This document shows positions 17,012 through 23,273 of a stretch of DNA of 26,740 nt, in pieces (within the stretch, counting starts at the first letter, position 1; each line of letters opens with the position of its first letter). The stretch is taken from positions 1-26,740 of the IMG/VR virus record IMGVR_UViG_3300025896_000164. The stretch is one strand, 5' to 3'. A model generated the notes under the pieces. That model had not been told where the DNA came from. It searched no databases and worked only from the letters and a program-made list of their open reading frames with translations. Source of the DNA: a virus. The position numbers and the translations under genes are program-made.

Positions 17012-17527
17012 ATGAGCTGTATTTATAACACACCATATTCAATTGACTGTATGTCTGAGCACGGTGGTATTGCAAAAGTTGTAGCGAGAAATTTCTCAGC
17101 ATCTAATGTATATACTTATACTGCTGTTGGAGACATCAGCGGTGGAACTGCCACAGATTCTTGGTATACAATTGAACAAAGAAGTGAGCAAGCTGAATTA
17201 ACTTCAGAAGGAGCTTTTTCTCAAGAAAATGGAAACTTTATTTTCCCTTACACTTTAAATATTAATCTTGACAGAGCAACTGCTGATGTTAGAACAATGA
17301 TTTATGTAATGGCACAAAAGAATCTTGAATTCTTAGTTTACGGAAATAATGGTAATGTATATTCTTTCGGTTCTGAATTCGGTGGTGCTTATATGAATAG
17401 CGCAAATCCTGGACTTGGTAAAGCATTAACTGATAAAGCTGGTGCAACTGTAGGTTTCTTAGGAAAGCACTCTTCTCCATTGAGATTAGTAACTGCAGGT
17501 TTTATCGCTACACAAACAATTGCGTAA
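17012..17527 (+). CDS. Probable major tail tube protein
   Basis: The protein has 171 residues, is beta-rich, and has few charged stretches. Like the capsid gene it is enclosed by strong terminators (16958 and 17554) and uses many preferred codons, which marks an abundant virion protein. The order of beta segments with TIEQRSEQAELTSEGAFSQE, then FIFPYTLNINLDR and a helix RTMIYVMAQKNLEFLVY, fits a tail-tube monomer. The other abundant candidate, a head decoration protein, cannot be excluded. The presence of tape measure and chaperone genes demands a tube protein, and this is the best candidate in the window. The start follows an A-rich leader (aataaacaaaaATG). Confidence 0.62.
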   Translation: MSCIYNTPYSIDCMSEHGGIAKVVARNFSASNVYTYTAVGDISGGTATDSWYTIEQRSEQAELTSEGAFSQENGNFIFPYTLNINLDRATADVRTMIYVMAQKNLEFLVYGNNGNVYSFGSEFGGAYMNSANPGLGKALTDKAGATVGFLGKHSSPLRLVTAGFIATQTIA

Positions 17528-17553
17528 TAAACATTAAATTAAACAATATATTT

Positions 17554-17588
17554 AAAAACCTTCCTTCGTTCAAGGAGGGTTTTTTTTT
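17554..17588 (+). terminator. Rho-independent terminator after the tube protein gene
   Basis: The stem AACCTTCCTT/AAGGAGGGTT holds about ten pairs with one T-G wobble and a 5-nt loop (CGTTC). A run of nine or more T follows. It separates the abundant tail-tube gene from the weaker downstream genes. Confidence 0.93.
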
Positions 17589-17608
17589 GAAAAAAATTAT
17601 CATTTTAA

Positions 17609-17616
17609 ATATTTAT
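17609..17616 (+). promoter_or_regulatory. ATATTTAT motif after the terminator, before the portal block
   Basis: AAATATTTATATTAAA begins 22 nt before the ATG at 17631 and directly follows a strong terminator, exactly where a new promoter is needed. This is one of the better-supported copies. Confidence 0.5.
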
Positions 17617-17630
17617 ATTAAATCAAAGCT

Positions 17631-17873
17631 ATGAAATGTAATTGTAAAATAACTATAAAGAATGGATTTAAAACACTTTTAAATTCTCCTTTAATAAGTC
17701 AACCAATAAATCTTGCAACATTACCAGAGAGCCAATATGAGCTTTTTAAAGGTATATTTCCAGATGCATTTGAAAAGAATTGTACTTGTAAATATGTTGA
17801 ATCTAGTGATGAAAAATTGCCACAAGATATTGTGACAACAAAATTTAAAGGTGATAAAAAACAGGGTAAATAA
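17631..17873 (+). CDS. Small cysteine-containing protein, unknown
   Basis: The protein has 80 residues. It has CNC near the N-terminus (residues 3-5) and CTC at about 51-53, so four cysteines arranged as two CxC pairs could bind one zinc ion. The middle (NLATLPESQYELFKGIFPDAF) is helical, and the C-terminus is lysine-rich and flexible. The stop codon overlaps the next start by one base (TAATG), which indicates translational coupling with the following gene. I do not recognise the family. Between tail tube and portal genes it may be a small head-tail joining factor. Confidence 0.68.
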   Translation: MKCNCKITIKNGFKTLLNSPLISQPINLATLPESQYELFKGIFPDAFEKNCTCKYVESSDEKLPQDIVTTKFKGDKKQGK

Positions 17874-18298
17874 TGAATTTTATTTTAGAACATAATACTG
17901 TTAATTTAATTTATCCAACATTATCTGAATTGGTTACGATATCGGACCCAGTTTATTTTTTGTTTAAGTTAAAAAATGTTGCAACAAATGAAGAAGTTTT
18001 TTTCACTTCTCCAAATATTTCAACAGCAATAACTAGATATGATAAATTTGAAATTACATTAACTTCATCAACTGAAAATTTAACAGCTGGAACTTTATCA
18101 AACTTAACAATTGGAGATTGGTATTATTATGCATATCAAATGAGTTCAGAAACAAATTTAAGTTTAACTGGAACAACTGGAGACTATCTAGAAGTTGGTT
18201 ATTTTAACATTAAAGGAAATACTGTTATTGCTGATGAGTTTTATTCTTATACAGGTCAGACGGATGAATATTTCTTTTATGATGGCCAGGATAATTAA
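17873..18298 (+). CDS. Beta-rich virion-associated protein, unknown
   Basis: This 141-residue protein is almost wholly beta in pattern, opening MNFILEHNTVNLIYPTLSEL, with a GDWYYYAYQMSS segment and an aromatic C-terminus (FYSYTGQTDEYFFYDGQ). It is translationally coupled to the preceding gene through TAATG. In Bacteroidota phages, proteins of this type (strand block, then WYxYxIxE, then GxxxV) occur among structural genes and are usually left without a function. Position before the portal suggests a part of the head-tail junction or a decoration protein. No catalytic motif is visible. Confidence 0.7.
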   Translation: MNFILEHNTVNLIYPTLSELVTISDPVYFLFKLKNVATNEEVFFTSPNISTAITRYDKFEITLTSSTENLTAGTLSNLTIGDWYYYAYQMSSETNLSLTGTTGDYLEVGYFNIKGNTVIADEFYSYTGQTDEYFFYDGQDN

Positions 18299-18319
18299 AG
18301 AAGTGATAGAATAATATAC

Positions 18320-18327
18320 ATATTTAT
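18320..18327 (+). promoter_or_regulatory. ATATTTAT motif upstream of the portal gene
   Basis: ACATATTTATATATAAA begins 23 nt before the ATG at 18343, within the 44-bp gap. The C before the core matches the strongest copies on the minus strand. Confidence 0.42.
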
Positions 18328-18342
18328 ATATAAAAAAATATT

Positions 18343-19692
18343 ATGGCAAAAAAAGAAACTATAACAACTGGAAAATTAAAAGTTCCAACTCCAAAAAAAA
18401 CAAATCAAAAACCAATTGAACTTGGTGATATAGGTATGTATAAATTTGGAAGAACTTCTGTTGGCACACCAAAGGTAGAAGAAAAATGCGGTTCTGATGA
18501 CTTTATTCTATGGGGTGGTCAAAATGATTTTCCGCAGGAGAACATTCGTTTATATCAAAATGCTTCTGAATTGCACACAAGATTAATTAAAAGAACTGCT
18601 GATATGATTTATGGAGGTGGATTTAAACCTACTGAACAACTTAAAGCATTGTTATCAAATTCTTTTTCTAAAAAGAAATTAGACAAAGTAGCAAGAGCTG
18701 CTTCTTTAAATTTAGCCATTCACTATGGATATGCTATAAAAGTTATTTTTAATAAAAAAGGAGATAAAATTGTTCAAGTTGAAAATATTCCAGTTGAAAA
18801 ATTAAGAGTTCAAAAGCCACAAAAAGATGAAAATGAAGTTGAGTTTATTGATGGTTATTATATATCTGCAGATTGGCTTAAAAAAAATAAAGAAGGAAAT
18901 GCTCCAGTTTGGTTTAAGTCATTTGACCCTTCTAAATCAAAAGAATATCCAGAGCAAATTATTTTTGATTACATAGAAACTCCTGGAATGGACTTCTATC
19001 CACTACCTTCCTTTTTCCCTATATTTAACTTTATAAAATTAAACTATGAGATTGGCGTTTTTTGTTTAAAGAATGCACAAAACAATTTACATAGTTCTTA
19101 TATCATTGTTAATAAAAGCGGAGCAAGAACACAAGCACAAAGAGATTTTGAATATGATGCTTTAAAAGCAAGATATTCAGGTGCTGATAACTCAGGTGAC
19201 TTCCTTATGGTATATGCTGAACCAGATGGTACAGGAGCACCTGAATTTATTCCTATGCAAACAAATGGTTCTGATAAGCGTTTTATTGAGCTTATGGGAA
19301 TTATTGATTCAAAAATAATGAGAGCCCACGCTTTTACTCCAGCATTGGCAGGAATTGAAACTTCTGGAAAACTCGGTTCAAAGAATGAAATTGTTGAGCA
19401 ATTAGAATATTTACAAACAACTGTAATTTCACCTCTTCAAAAGATGATGGAAGATACATTTAATGTAATTGCAGATACAAATGGATTAACTGATAGATTT
19501 GAATTTATTGAATATAAAATGTTTAAGGACCAAGAAAGTTCTTTCCTTGATAATTTAAGTAAACAAAATAATCTTGTTATTCAAAAGGTATTAGATACAT
19601 TAGATTCAAATGAATTAAAAGAAATGTTAGGATATAAACCAAAAACAAATATTTCAACTGAGCCAATTGTTTCTGATGATGAACAAATTTAA
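18343..19692 (+). CDS. Portal protein
   Basis: The length of 449 residues is usual for portals. The N-terminus is disordered and basic. From about 60 it reads WGGQNDFPQENIRLYQNASELHTRLIKRTADMIYGGGF, the typical opening in which the DNA-translocating ring begins. The middle has the wing-type section with helices and the IDSKIMRAHAFTPALAGIE segment (about 325-343). This is followed by LGSKNEIVEQLEYLQTTVISPLQKMMEDTFN, typical of the stem and clip helices of portal proteins. The C-terminus is acidic. It forms the dodecameric ring at one capsid vertex and binds terminase. The gene is located far downstream of the terminase genes and even of the capsid gene, which is unusual. Confidence 0.85.
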   Translation: MAKKETITTGKLKVPTPKKTNQKPIELGDIGMYKFGRTSVGTPKVEEKCGSDDFILWGGQNDFPQENIRLYQNASELHTRLIKRTADMIYGGGFKPTEQLKALLSNSFSKKKLDKVARAASLNLAIHYGYAIKVIFNKKGDKIVQVENIPVEKLRVQKPQKDENEVEFIDGYYISADWLKKNKEGNAPVWFKSFDPSKSKEYPEQIIFDYIETPGMDFYPLPSFFPIFNFIKLNYEIGVFCLKNAQNNLHSSYIIVNKSGARTQAQRDFEYDALKARYSGADNSGDFLMVYAEPDGTGAPEFIPMQTNGSDKRFIELMGIIDSKIMRAHAFTPALAGIETSGKLGSKNEIVEQLEYLQTTVISPLQKMMEDTFNVIADTNGLTDRFEFIEYKMFKDQESSFLDNLSKQNNLVIQKVLDTLDSNELKEMLGYKPKTNISTEPIVSDDEQI

Positions 19693-19710
19693 TTTTAAAA
19701 ACAAAACATT

Positions 19711-20292
19711 ATGTCAACAATAATAAATAGCGGTAGTACAAAAGGATTGATTATAACACCAACATATGTTATCAATCATTCATTTCCAAATGAGAATGTG
19801 GACCAAAAACTATTAAGAAATGCAATTGTAATTTCTCAAGATATCGTTTTAAAACCATTAATAGGTGGAACTTTATTTTATACTTTATTAAATAAAATCC
19901 AAGCTCAAACTTTAACTGGAGAATATAAATTTATAGTTGATAATTTCATAACACCTTGTTTGCTTTATAACACCTTATATGAATATATGCCTTTTTCACA
20001 AAATAAATTTAGAAATAAAGGTATATCAAAACAAACATCTCCTGATTCTGAAAATTTGGATATGGCAGAAACTTTAAGATTAGAAAACAGATTGATTAAA
20101 ATCAGTCAATCGTATGGCCAGGAATTGGTTGTTTATTTGAAAGCTCATATTCAGGATTTCCCTGAATATTTACAATTTCAAAACGACCAGATTAGACCAG
20201 CAATTAATGATACATTTTCTGGTATTCATATTCCAGGTGTAAATCGTGGTCCATCAGATATTATGTTCACAAATCCCAACACACCCAATTAA
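19711..20292 (+). CDS. Head-tail adaptor-like protein
   Basis: This 193-residue helical protein opens with a short strand block, then NENVDQKLLRNAIVISQDIVLKPLIGGTLFYTLLNKIQ, which has the look of connector proteins (DUF6712-like or gp6-like) in Bacteroidota phages. The pattern QxxxLxPLLGxxLY followed by helices is how I recognise it. The C-terminal part is extended and rich in Asn and Pro (HIPGVNRGPSDIMFTNPNTPN), suited to docking onto the portal. The gene follows the portal by 18 bases and overlaps the holin start by one base (taATG). The assignment is from pattern and neighbourhood. Confidence 0.6.
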   Translation: MSTIINSGSTKGLIITPTYVINHSFPNENVDQKLLRNAIVISQDIVLKPLIGGTLFYTLLNKIQAQTLTGEYKFIVDNFITPCLLYNTLYEYMPFSQNKFRNKGISKQTSPDSENLDMAETLRLENRLIKISQSYGQELVVYLKAHIQDFPEYLQFQNDQIRPAINDTFSGIHIPGVNRGPSDIMFTNPNTPN

Positions 20293-20774
20293 TGTTTGCT
20301 CAATTATCAATACAGTTATCTTATCTCATTGGAGCCTTGAAGGTTCTTGGACTTAAGTTTATTATTCTTATTTTGGCGTTTATTTTGCCTATAAGACCTT
20401 TAATTCTTGTAGTTGGACTATGTATATGTTTAGACACATTAATAGGTTTATATCGCTCTAAAAAGCTTAAACAAAAAATAACAAGCCATAAGCTTTCAAA
20501 TGTGATTTCAAAAATGGTTTTGTATCAATCAGCAATACTATTATTTTTTTGTATAGAGAAGTATATTTTAGCTGACTTTATTGCTATTTTTACAGGTATA
20601 GAATGGTTCCTTACAAAAATTGTTGCAGCTACATTAGCAGCAATTGAACTTAAATCAATAAATGAAAGTTATGAAGTAATAACTGGTTATTCTTTATGGG
20701 ATAAATTTAAAGGATTTCTCAAAAGAGGAAAAGAATTAAAAAACGAATTATCTGACTTCAAAGAAGAAGAATAA
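20292..20774 (+). CDS. Phage holin
   Basis: The protein has 160 residues with hydrophobic segments at about 20-33, 35-52, 73-100 and 105-120, so it is an integral inner-membrane protein. The core has LCICLDTLIGLYRSKKLKQK, then TSHKLSNVISKMVLYQ, and later IELKSINESYEVITGYSLW. The arrangement D-G-Y ... S-K ... E-x-x-S-I-x-E matches the Phage_holin_4 (toxin-secretion holin) family. The tail is charged (KRGKELKNELSDFKEEE), facing the cytoplasm. It would form the lesion that lets the endolysin reach the cell wall. The start overlaps the adaptor stop by one base, and the endolysin follows after 4 bases, a typical lysis cassette. Confidence 0.82.
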   Translation: MFAQLSIQLSYLIGALKVLGLKFIILILAFILPIRPLILVVGLCICLDTLIGLYRSKKLKQKITSHKLSNVISKMVLYQSAILLFFCIEKYILADFIAIFTGIEWFLTKIVAATLAAIELKSINESYEVITGYSLWDKFKGFLKRGKELKNELSDFKEEE

Positions 20775-20778
20775 AAAA

Positions 20779-21270
20779 ATGGACCAAATAACTATAAATA
20801 GAATTAAACTTCTTCATCCAAATTTAAGAGATGAAGCAACATCTATTTATAAAGAGATATGTGAAGCATTAAAAGGACGTGCTATTTGCCGTTTTTCTCA
20901 CACTCTGAGGACTTTTAAAGAACAAGATGAGTTATATGCCATTGGAAGAACAAAGCCTGGAAAAATCGTTACAAATGCAAAAGGAGGAGAATCATTTCAT
21001 AACTACGGCCTGGCAATTGATATTGTTCTTTTGGTTGATAAAAATGGAGATGGAAGTTTTGAATCAGCATCTTGGGAAACAAATGTTGATTTTGATGGTG
21101 ATGGATTTAATGATTGGATGGAAGTTGTTAAGATATTTAAGATGTATGGATGGGAATGCGGTATTGATTGGAAATTTAAAGATGCTCCACACTTCCAAAA
21201 AACATTTGGTTATTCAGTTAAACAATTGCAGAAACTTCAACAGGGAGCAAATGCATATGTAAATTTGTGA
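20779..21270 (+). CDS. Endolysin, M15-family peptidase
   Basis: This 163-residue protein shows the M15 (VanY/Ply500-like) zinc site: SFHNYGLAID (72-81, with His74 and Asp81 as ligands) and DAPHF (135-139, third ligand His138). RTFKEQDELYAIGR (44-57) is the usual substrate-side segment. It cleaves peptide cross-links of peptidoglycan, probably at L-Ala-D-Glu or D-Ala ends. Two short acidic loops, DKNGDGSFE (87-95) and DFDGDGFND (104-112), look like EF-hand-type calcium loops; similar inserts are common in Bacteroidota-phage M15 enzymes. No signal peptide is seen, so the holin upstream supplies the exit. It is the last gene of the plus-strand unit. Confidence 0.9.
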   Translation: MDQITINRIKLLHPNLRDEATSIYKEICEALKGRAICRFSHTLRTFKEQDELYAIGRTKPGKIVTNAKGGESFHNYGLAIDIVLLVDKNGDGSFESASWETNVDFDGDGFNDWMEVVKIFKMYGWECGIDWKFKDAPHFQKTFGYSVKQLQKLQQGANAYVNL

Positions 21271-21412
21271 ATTGGGCCTTAAAGGTTTTTGATTCGTATT
21301 TAAATAATACGAACACACAGGTTCGAATCCTGTATGGTCCACAAACGATAACATAGTTGAATTGGAAGAATTTGCTGTAGCAGCATAATCTCCGCAGAAA
21401 AAGAAAAGGCCC
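21271..21412 (+). ncRNA. tmRNA-like RNA: alanine-type tRNA-like fold followed by an ssrA-like tag
   Basis: A tRNA-like fold spans 21274-21341. The acceptor is GGGCCTT (21274-21280) with ATGGTCC (21334-21340), containing a G3-U70 wobble, the alanyl-tRNA synthetase identity pair, and one T-T mismatch. The discriminator is A73 (21341). The D region is short and stemless (AAAGGTTTTTGA), as in tmRNA. An 8-bp stem TTCGTATT/AATACGAA (21293-21313) with a 5-nt loop takes the place of the anticodon arm. The T arm ACAGG-TTCGAAT-CCTGT (21317-21333) is perfect. Directly downstream an ssrA-like tag is encoded (21341-21388). The 5' end AATTGGGCCTT is the exact complement of AAGGCCCAATT at 21406-21416. In known tmRNAs the tag lies inside the fold or in a permuted two-piece order, and neither applies here. 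A degenerate tRNA or tmRNA relic is the main alternative. Confidence 0.5.
21341..21388 (+). other. ssrA-like degradation tag reading frame
   Basis: Codons ACA AAC GAT AAC ... GCT GTA GCA GCA TAA give TNDNIVELEEFAVAA-stop. Known ssrA tags end in ALAA, AVAA or similar; the Caulobacter tag AANDNFAEEFAVAA shares NDN at the start and EEFAVAA at the end. The nucleotide context GGTCCACAAACGATAAC also recalls the tmRNA resume region of E. coli (AGTCGCAAACGACGAAAAC). Such a tail would send a protein to ClpXP. There is no start codon, as expected for a resume frame. The first base is also the discriminator base of the tRNA-like fold. Confidence 0.5.
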
Positions 21413-21430
21413 AATTAAGGGCCTTTTATT
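21404..21430. terminator. Bidirectional terminator between convergent units
   Basis: A perfect 9-bp hairpin AAAAGGCCC/GGGCCTTTT with loop AATTAA is followed by ATTATTT on the plus strand and by TTTTCTTTTTC on the minus strand. It serves the late plus-strand unit and the minus-strand unit that ends at 21429. Its left arm is also complementary to the 5' end of the tRNA-like RNA. Confidence 0.92.
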
Positions 21431-21896
21431 ATTTAATTATAAACTTTTTCCTTAAATAAGAATCTCCTGGCATTAAAAAATTTGTACTATCTCTTTCTAC
21501 AAAATTATAATCTATTTCTAATTCATAACAAATATATTTTGTTTTATTTGTCATATTATTATCAATAGTTAATCCAGCAACTAAATTTAATGTATCACCA
21601 ACTTTACAGTTAATTGTTTTTAAGTTTGAATAATGACGTTCATATCCAATAGAATCTTTCCAAATTTGAGTATATACATAATGAATTGCTGTTAATTTTT
21701 CTCCAGTAATTGTATCTCTTGTATATATAAGAAATCTTACAGTTCTATTTGGGTCTGGTGTCCAAGGTTGCACAACAACTGGCTCAACTGGTTTTATTGT
21801 TTCTTTCTTACAAGAACTAAATAAAAATACATATAATAATGCTACTAATATAAATGCTATTGTATAAATTAACTTTTTTTTGTTTTTTGCTTTCAT
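21429..21896 (-). CDS. Phage-encoded lipoprotein
   Basis: The chosen start at 21896 gives 155 residues: a basic N-terminus (MKAKNKKK), a hydrophobic helix (about 9-26), and the lipobox LFSSC with Cys29 as lipidation site, followed by KKE. This is a complete type II signal peptide. An earlier ATG at 21938 would place 14 polar residues in front and overlap the upstream gene's end, so it is less likely. The mature part starts with a Pro-rich linker (VEPVVVQPWTPDPN) and a beta-rich domain of unknown family. A lipoprotein anchored in the cell envelope and made by a phage could block superinfecting phages; this is inference from other systems. It is the last gene before the terminator. Confidence 0.82.
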   Translation of the reverse strand: MKAKNKKKLIYTIAFILVALLYVFLFSSCKKETIKPVEPVVVQPWTPDPNRTVRFLIYTRDTITGEKLTAIHYVYTQIWKDSIGYERHYSNLKTINCKVGDTLNLVAGLTIDNNMTNKTKYICYELEIDYNFVERDSTNFLMPGDSYLRKKFIIK

Positions 21897-21915
21897 ATTT
21901 ATTTGTTTTTTATTT

Positions 21916-22521
21916 TTAAAATTTAAACTCTGAATCATCTGAACACAATGTCATTTCATCATACTTAAGAATAATTCCTTGTATTTCTTTTCCATCAAAA
22001 TACCAAACAAGCGATTGGTCATCAGCTGATTTAATAACGATTCCACATACATCAATTTCTTTTGTGAATGAAATCTTCTTTAGTTCTTCCATTGATATAT
22101 CTTTTAAAATATCTTCAACAGACATTCCTTTATATTGTTCTGGTGCTTCATAAACTCTTTCTTTAAATGTTATAAGAGAACCTCTTTTATTTTTTGCAAA
22201 CAAATCTTCTGTTTTATAAAGCTCAAATCCCTGCGCTTTAAAGTGCTCAATAAACTCATCTTTTGTCATTAGTCTATGTTCTGAAAATTCTTCTTTCAAA
22301 TCATTAAATTTTTCAGGAGTTAAATCAAACATCCAAGTTCCAATTGGTTGATTATATATTTTTGATTGTTCTTCTGTTTCAATTTGAAAAAGTGAGTCAA
22401 CATAATCTTCGATTGATTTATCTTTAAATAATTCATCTTTTAATAATTCAATTGCTTCTGGCGTAAAGTGAATCCAATATTCAACTCCTGTTTCTTTATT
22501 TGTTCTTAATATTTTCTCCAT
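21916..22521 (-). CDS. Hypothetical acidic protein
   Basis: This 201-residue protein is soluble, helical and acidic, beginning MEKILRTNKETGVEYWIHFT. Repeated helical blocks include AIELLKDELFKDKSIEDYVDSLF and KDEFIEHFKAQGFELYKTEDLF, and the C-terminal 50 residues are strand-rich (VCGIVIKSADDQSLVWYFDG). I do not recognise it. The segment TKDEFIEHFKAQGF resembles general helix-turn-helix-like pieces in other phage proteins but lacks a specific signature. The stop of the next upstream small gene touches its ATG (TAAATG), so the two are translationally coupled in one minus-strand unit. Confidence 0.72.
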   Translation of the reverse strand: MEKILRTNKETGVEYWIHFTPEAIELLKDELFKDKSIEDYVDSLFQIETEEQSKIYNQPIGTWMFDLTPEKFNDLKEEFSEHRLMTKDEFIEHFKAQGFELYKTEDLFAKNKRGSLITFKERVYEAPEQYKGMSVEDILKDISMEELKKISFTKEIDVCGIVIKSADDQSLVWYFDGKEIQGIILKYDEMTLCSDDSEFKF

Positions 22522-22677
22522 TTATTTATTTTTTTTAATTGTTATTGTTTTAGAAAAACTTGTTTCTCTTTTTGGAACATCTTTAAATTTCATAACTGAA
22601 ATTAAACTACATATGTTTTCATCTGTCACAATTATTGGTTGAGATTTAATCCAATCCTTTATTTTTTTGATATTCAT
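22522..22677 (-). CDS. Small hypothetical protein (51 residues)
   Basis: The frame runs from ATG at 22677 to TAA at 22522 and encodes MNIKKIKDWIKSQPIIVTDE, then NICSLISVMKFKDVPKRETS and a basic tail ending TIKKNK. The stop codon is immediately followed by the ATG of the 201-residue protein (TAAATG), and the leader is A-rich, so it looks like a true member of the operon. It is short, basic and has no membrane segment. No family is recognised. Confidence 0.6.
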   Translation of the reverse strand: MNIKKIKDWIKSQPIIVTDENICSLISVMKFKDVPKRETSFSKTITIKKNK

Positions 22678-22678
22678 A

Positions 22679-22786
22679 TTACATTTTATTTGCTGTGAAG
22701 TCGTGAAAATTATCTGCCCACTTTGTATTTGTTATTAATAACGGGTGTGCAATTAAGTTATGAATTATATTCCAAATCTTTTTCAT
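22679..22786 (-). CDS. Small phage protein (35 residues)
   Basis: The frame from ATG 22786 to TAA 22679 encodes MKKIWNIIHNLIAHPLLITN and then TKWADNFHDFTANKM. The pattern of an N-terminal amphipathic helix with HNLIAHPL and a C-terminal FHDxTxxK recalls tiny proteins found in many phages, often left unannotated. It begins right after an (AAT)8 run on its own strand and ends one base before the next gene's start region, so the spacing fits an operon gene. The function is unknown; the helix could associate with membranes. Confidence 0.65.
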   Translation of the reverse strand: MKKIWNIIHNLIAHPLLITNTKWADNFHDFTANKM

Positions 22787-22810
22787 ATTATTATTATTAT
22801 TATTATTATT
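22787..22810. repeat. Trinucleotide repeat (ATT/AAT)8 in the leader of the 35-residue gene
   Basis: About eight ATT units on the plus strand (AAT on the coding minus strand) fill the whole space between the stop of the 63-residue gene and the ATG of the 35-residue gene. It serves as an A-rich leader. Such a repeat can change length by slippage. Confidence 0.85.
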
Positions 22811-23001
22811 TAAGATAATTCATCCATAAACCAGCTAAACATTGCTACTGTAAATGGAAGTAAAATTATGAAAACACAACTTATTTTAATTGCTAATATA
22901 ATTGGTAAAGCAAGAAATAAAACACAACTAATTCCAAAAATCATAAGTAATAAAAATATAAATATATCTATAATATTTTGTAAAATTTTATTTGATTTCA
23001 T
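22810..23001 (-). CDS. Small membrane protein with two helices
   Basis: This 63-residue protein has two strongly hydrophobic segments, about residues 12-36 and 38-56, with only short loops, so it spans the inner membrane as a hairpin. The N-terminus is basic (MKSNK) and the C-terminus is short and acidic (FMDELS). A 61-residue frame on the other strand overlaps it but is a shadow. The start is joined to the upstream gene by the junction TAAAACTTATG. The function is unknown; a holin-like or membrane-associated inhibitor role is possible. Confidence 0.72.
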   Translation of the reverse strand: MKSNKILQNIIDIFIFLLLMIFGISCVLFLALPIILAIKISCVFIILLPFTVAMFSWFMDELS

Positions 23002-23006
23002 AAGTT

Positions 23007-23267
23007 TTATTTTTCTATTGGATAAATTTTTGAATACTCCCTTTCAAAATTAGCTACAGCAATCATTTTGAATGCATATATTATTTCTCTATTTTTATTT
23101 TCACATTTTATTTTCTTTCCTCCATAATTCATCATAACATATCCACCAGTTGAATTAAATACTTTCTCAGCTTCTTCTAAGAATTCAGGTAAGAATTTTT
23201 CAATCAGTTTATAATTCCTTGGTTTCTTACATTTACCAATTATGTGTTCATTTATTGTACAAGCCAT
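23007..23267 (-). CDS. Hypothetical protein (86 residues)
   Basis: The protein starts MACTINEHIIGKCKKPRNYK and is basic at first, then helical and acidic (FLPEFLEEAEKVF), with a strand segment YVMMNYGGKKIKCENKNREI. It has no membrane segment. Cys3, Cys13 and one further Cys could bind metal, but the spacing is not a known motif. It is bounded by the stop-start junctions TAAAACTTATG downstream and TAAAAACTTATG upstream, so it belongs to the repeated-leader operon. I do not recognise the family. Confidence 0.68.
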   Translation of the reverse strand: MACTINEHIIGKCKKPRNYKLIEKFLPEFLEEAEKVFNSTGGYVMMNYGGKKIKCENKNREIIYAFKMIAVANFEREYSKIYPIEK

Positions 23268-23273
23268 AAGTTT

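Noticed and set aside
20927-21262. 111-residue frame overlapping the endolysin
   Set aside because: It is an out-of-frame shadow; the endolysin frame holds the zinc-site motifs.
21274-21341. Ordinary tRNA with anticodon AAA
   Set aside because: The D arm is too short, position 37 would be T, and an unmodified A34 in a Phe tRNA is unusual; G3-U70 and the following tag favour a tmRNA-like reading.
21317-21345. attP core derived from a tRNA 3' end
   Set aside because: Phages that integrate at tRNA genes carry such sequences, but no integrase is visible in the window and the tag frame and 5' half would be unexplained.
21271-21412. Standard or circularly permuted two-piece tmRNA
   Set aside because: The tag lies 3' of the complete tRNA-like fold, there are no pseudoknot domains, and no 5' acceptor strand lies between T arm and tag, so neither known architecture fits as it stands.
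22787-22810. ATT repeat as an origin or CRISPR-like array
   Set aside because: It is a simple trinucleotide run with no spacers and fits as a leader.
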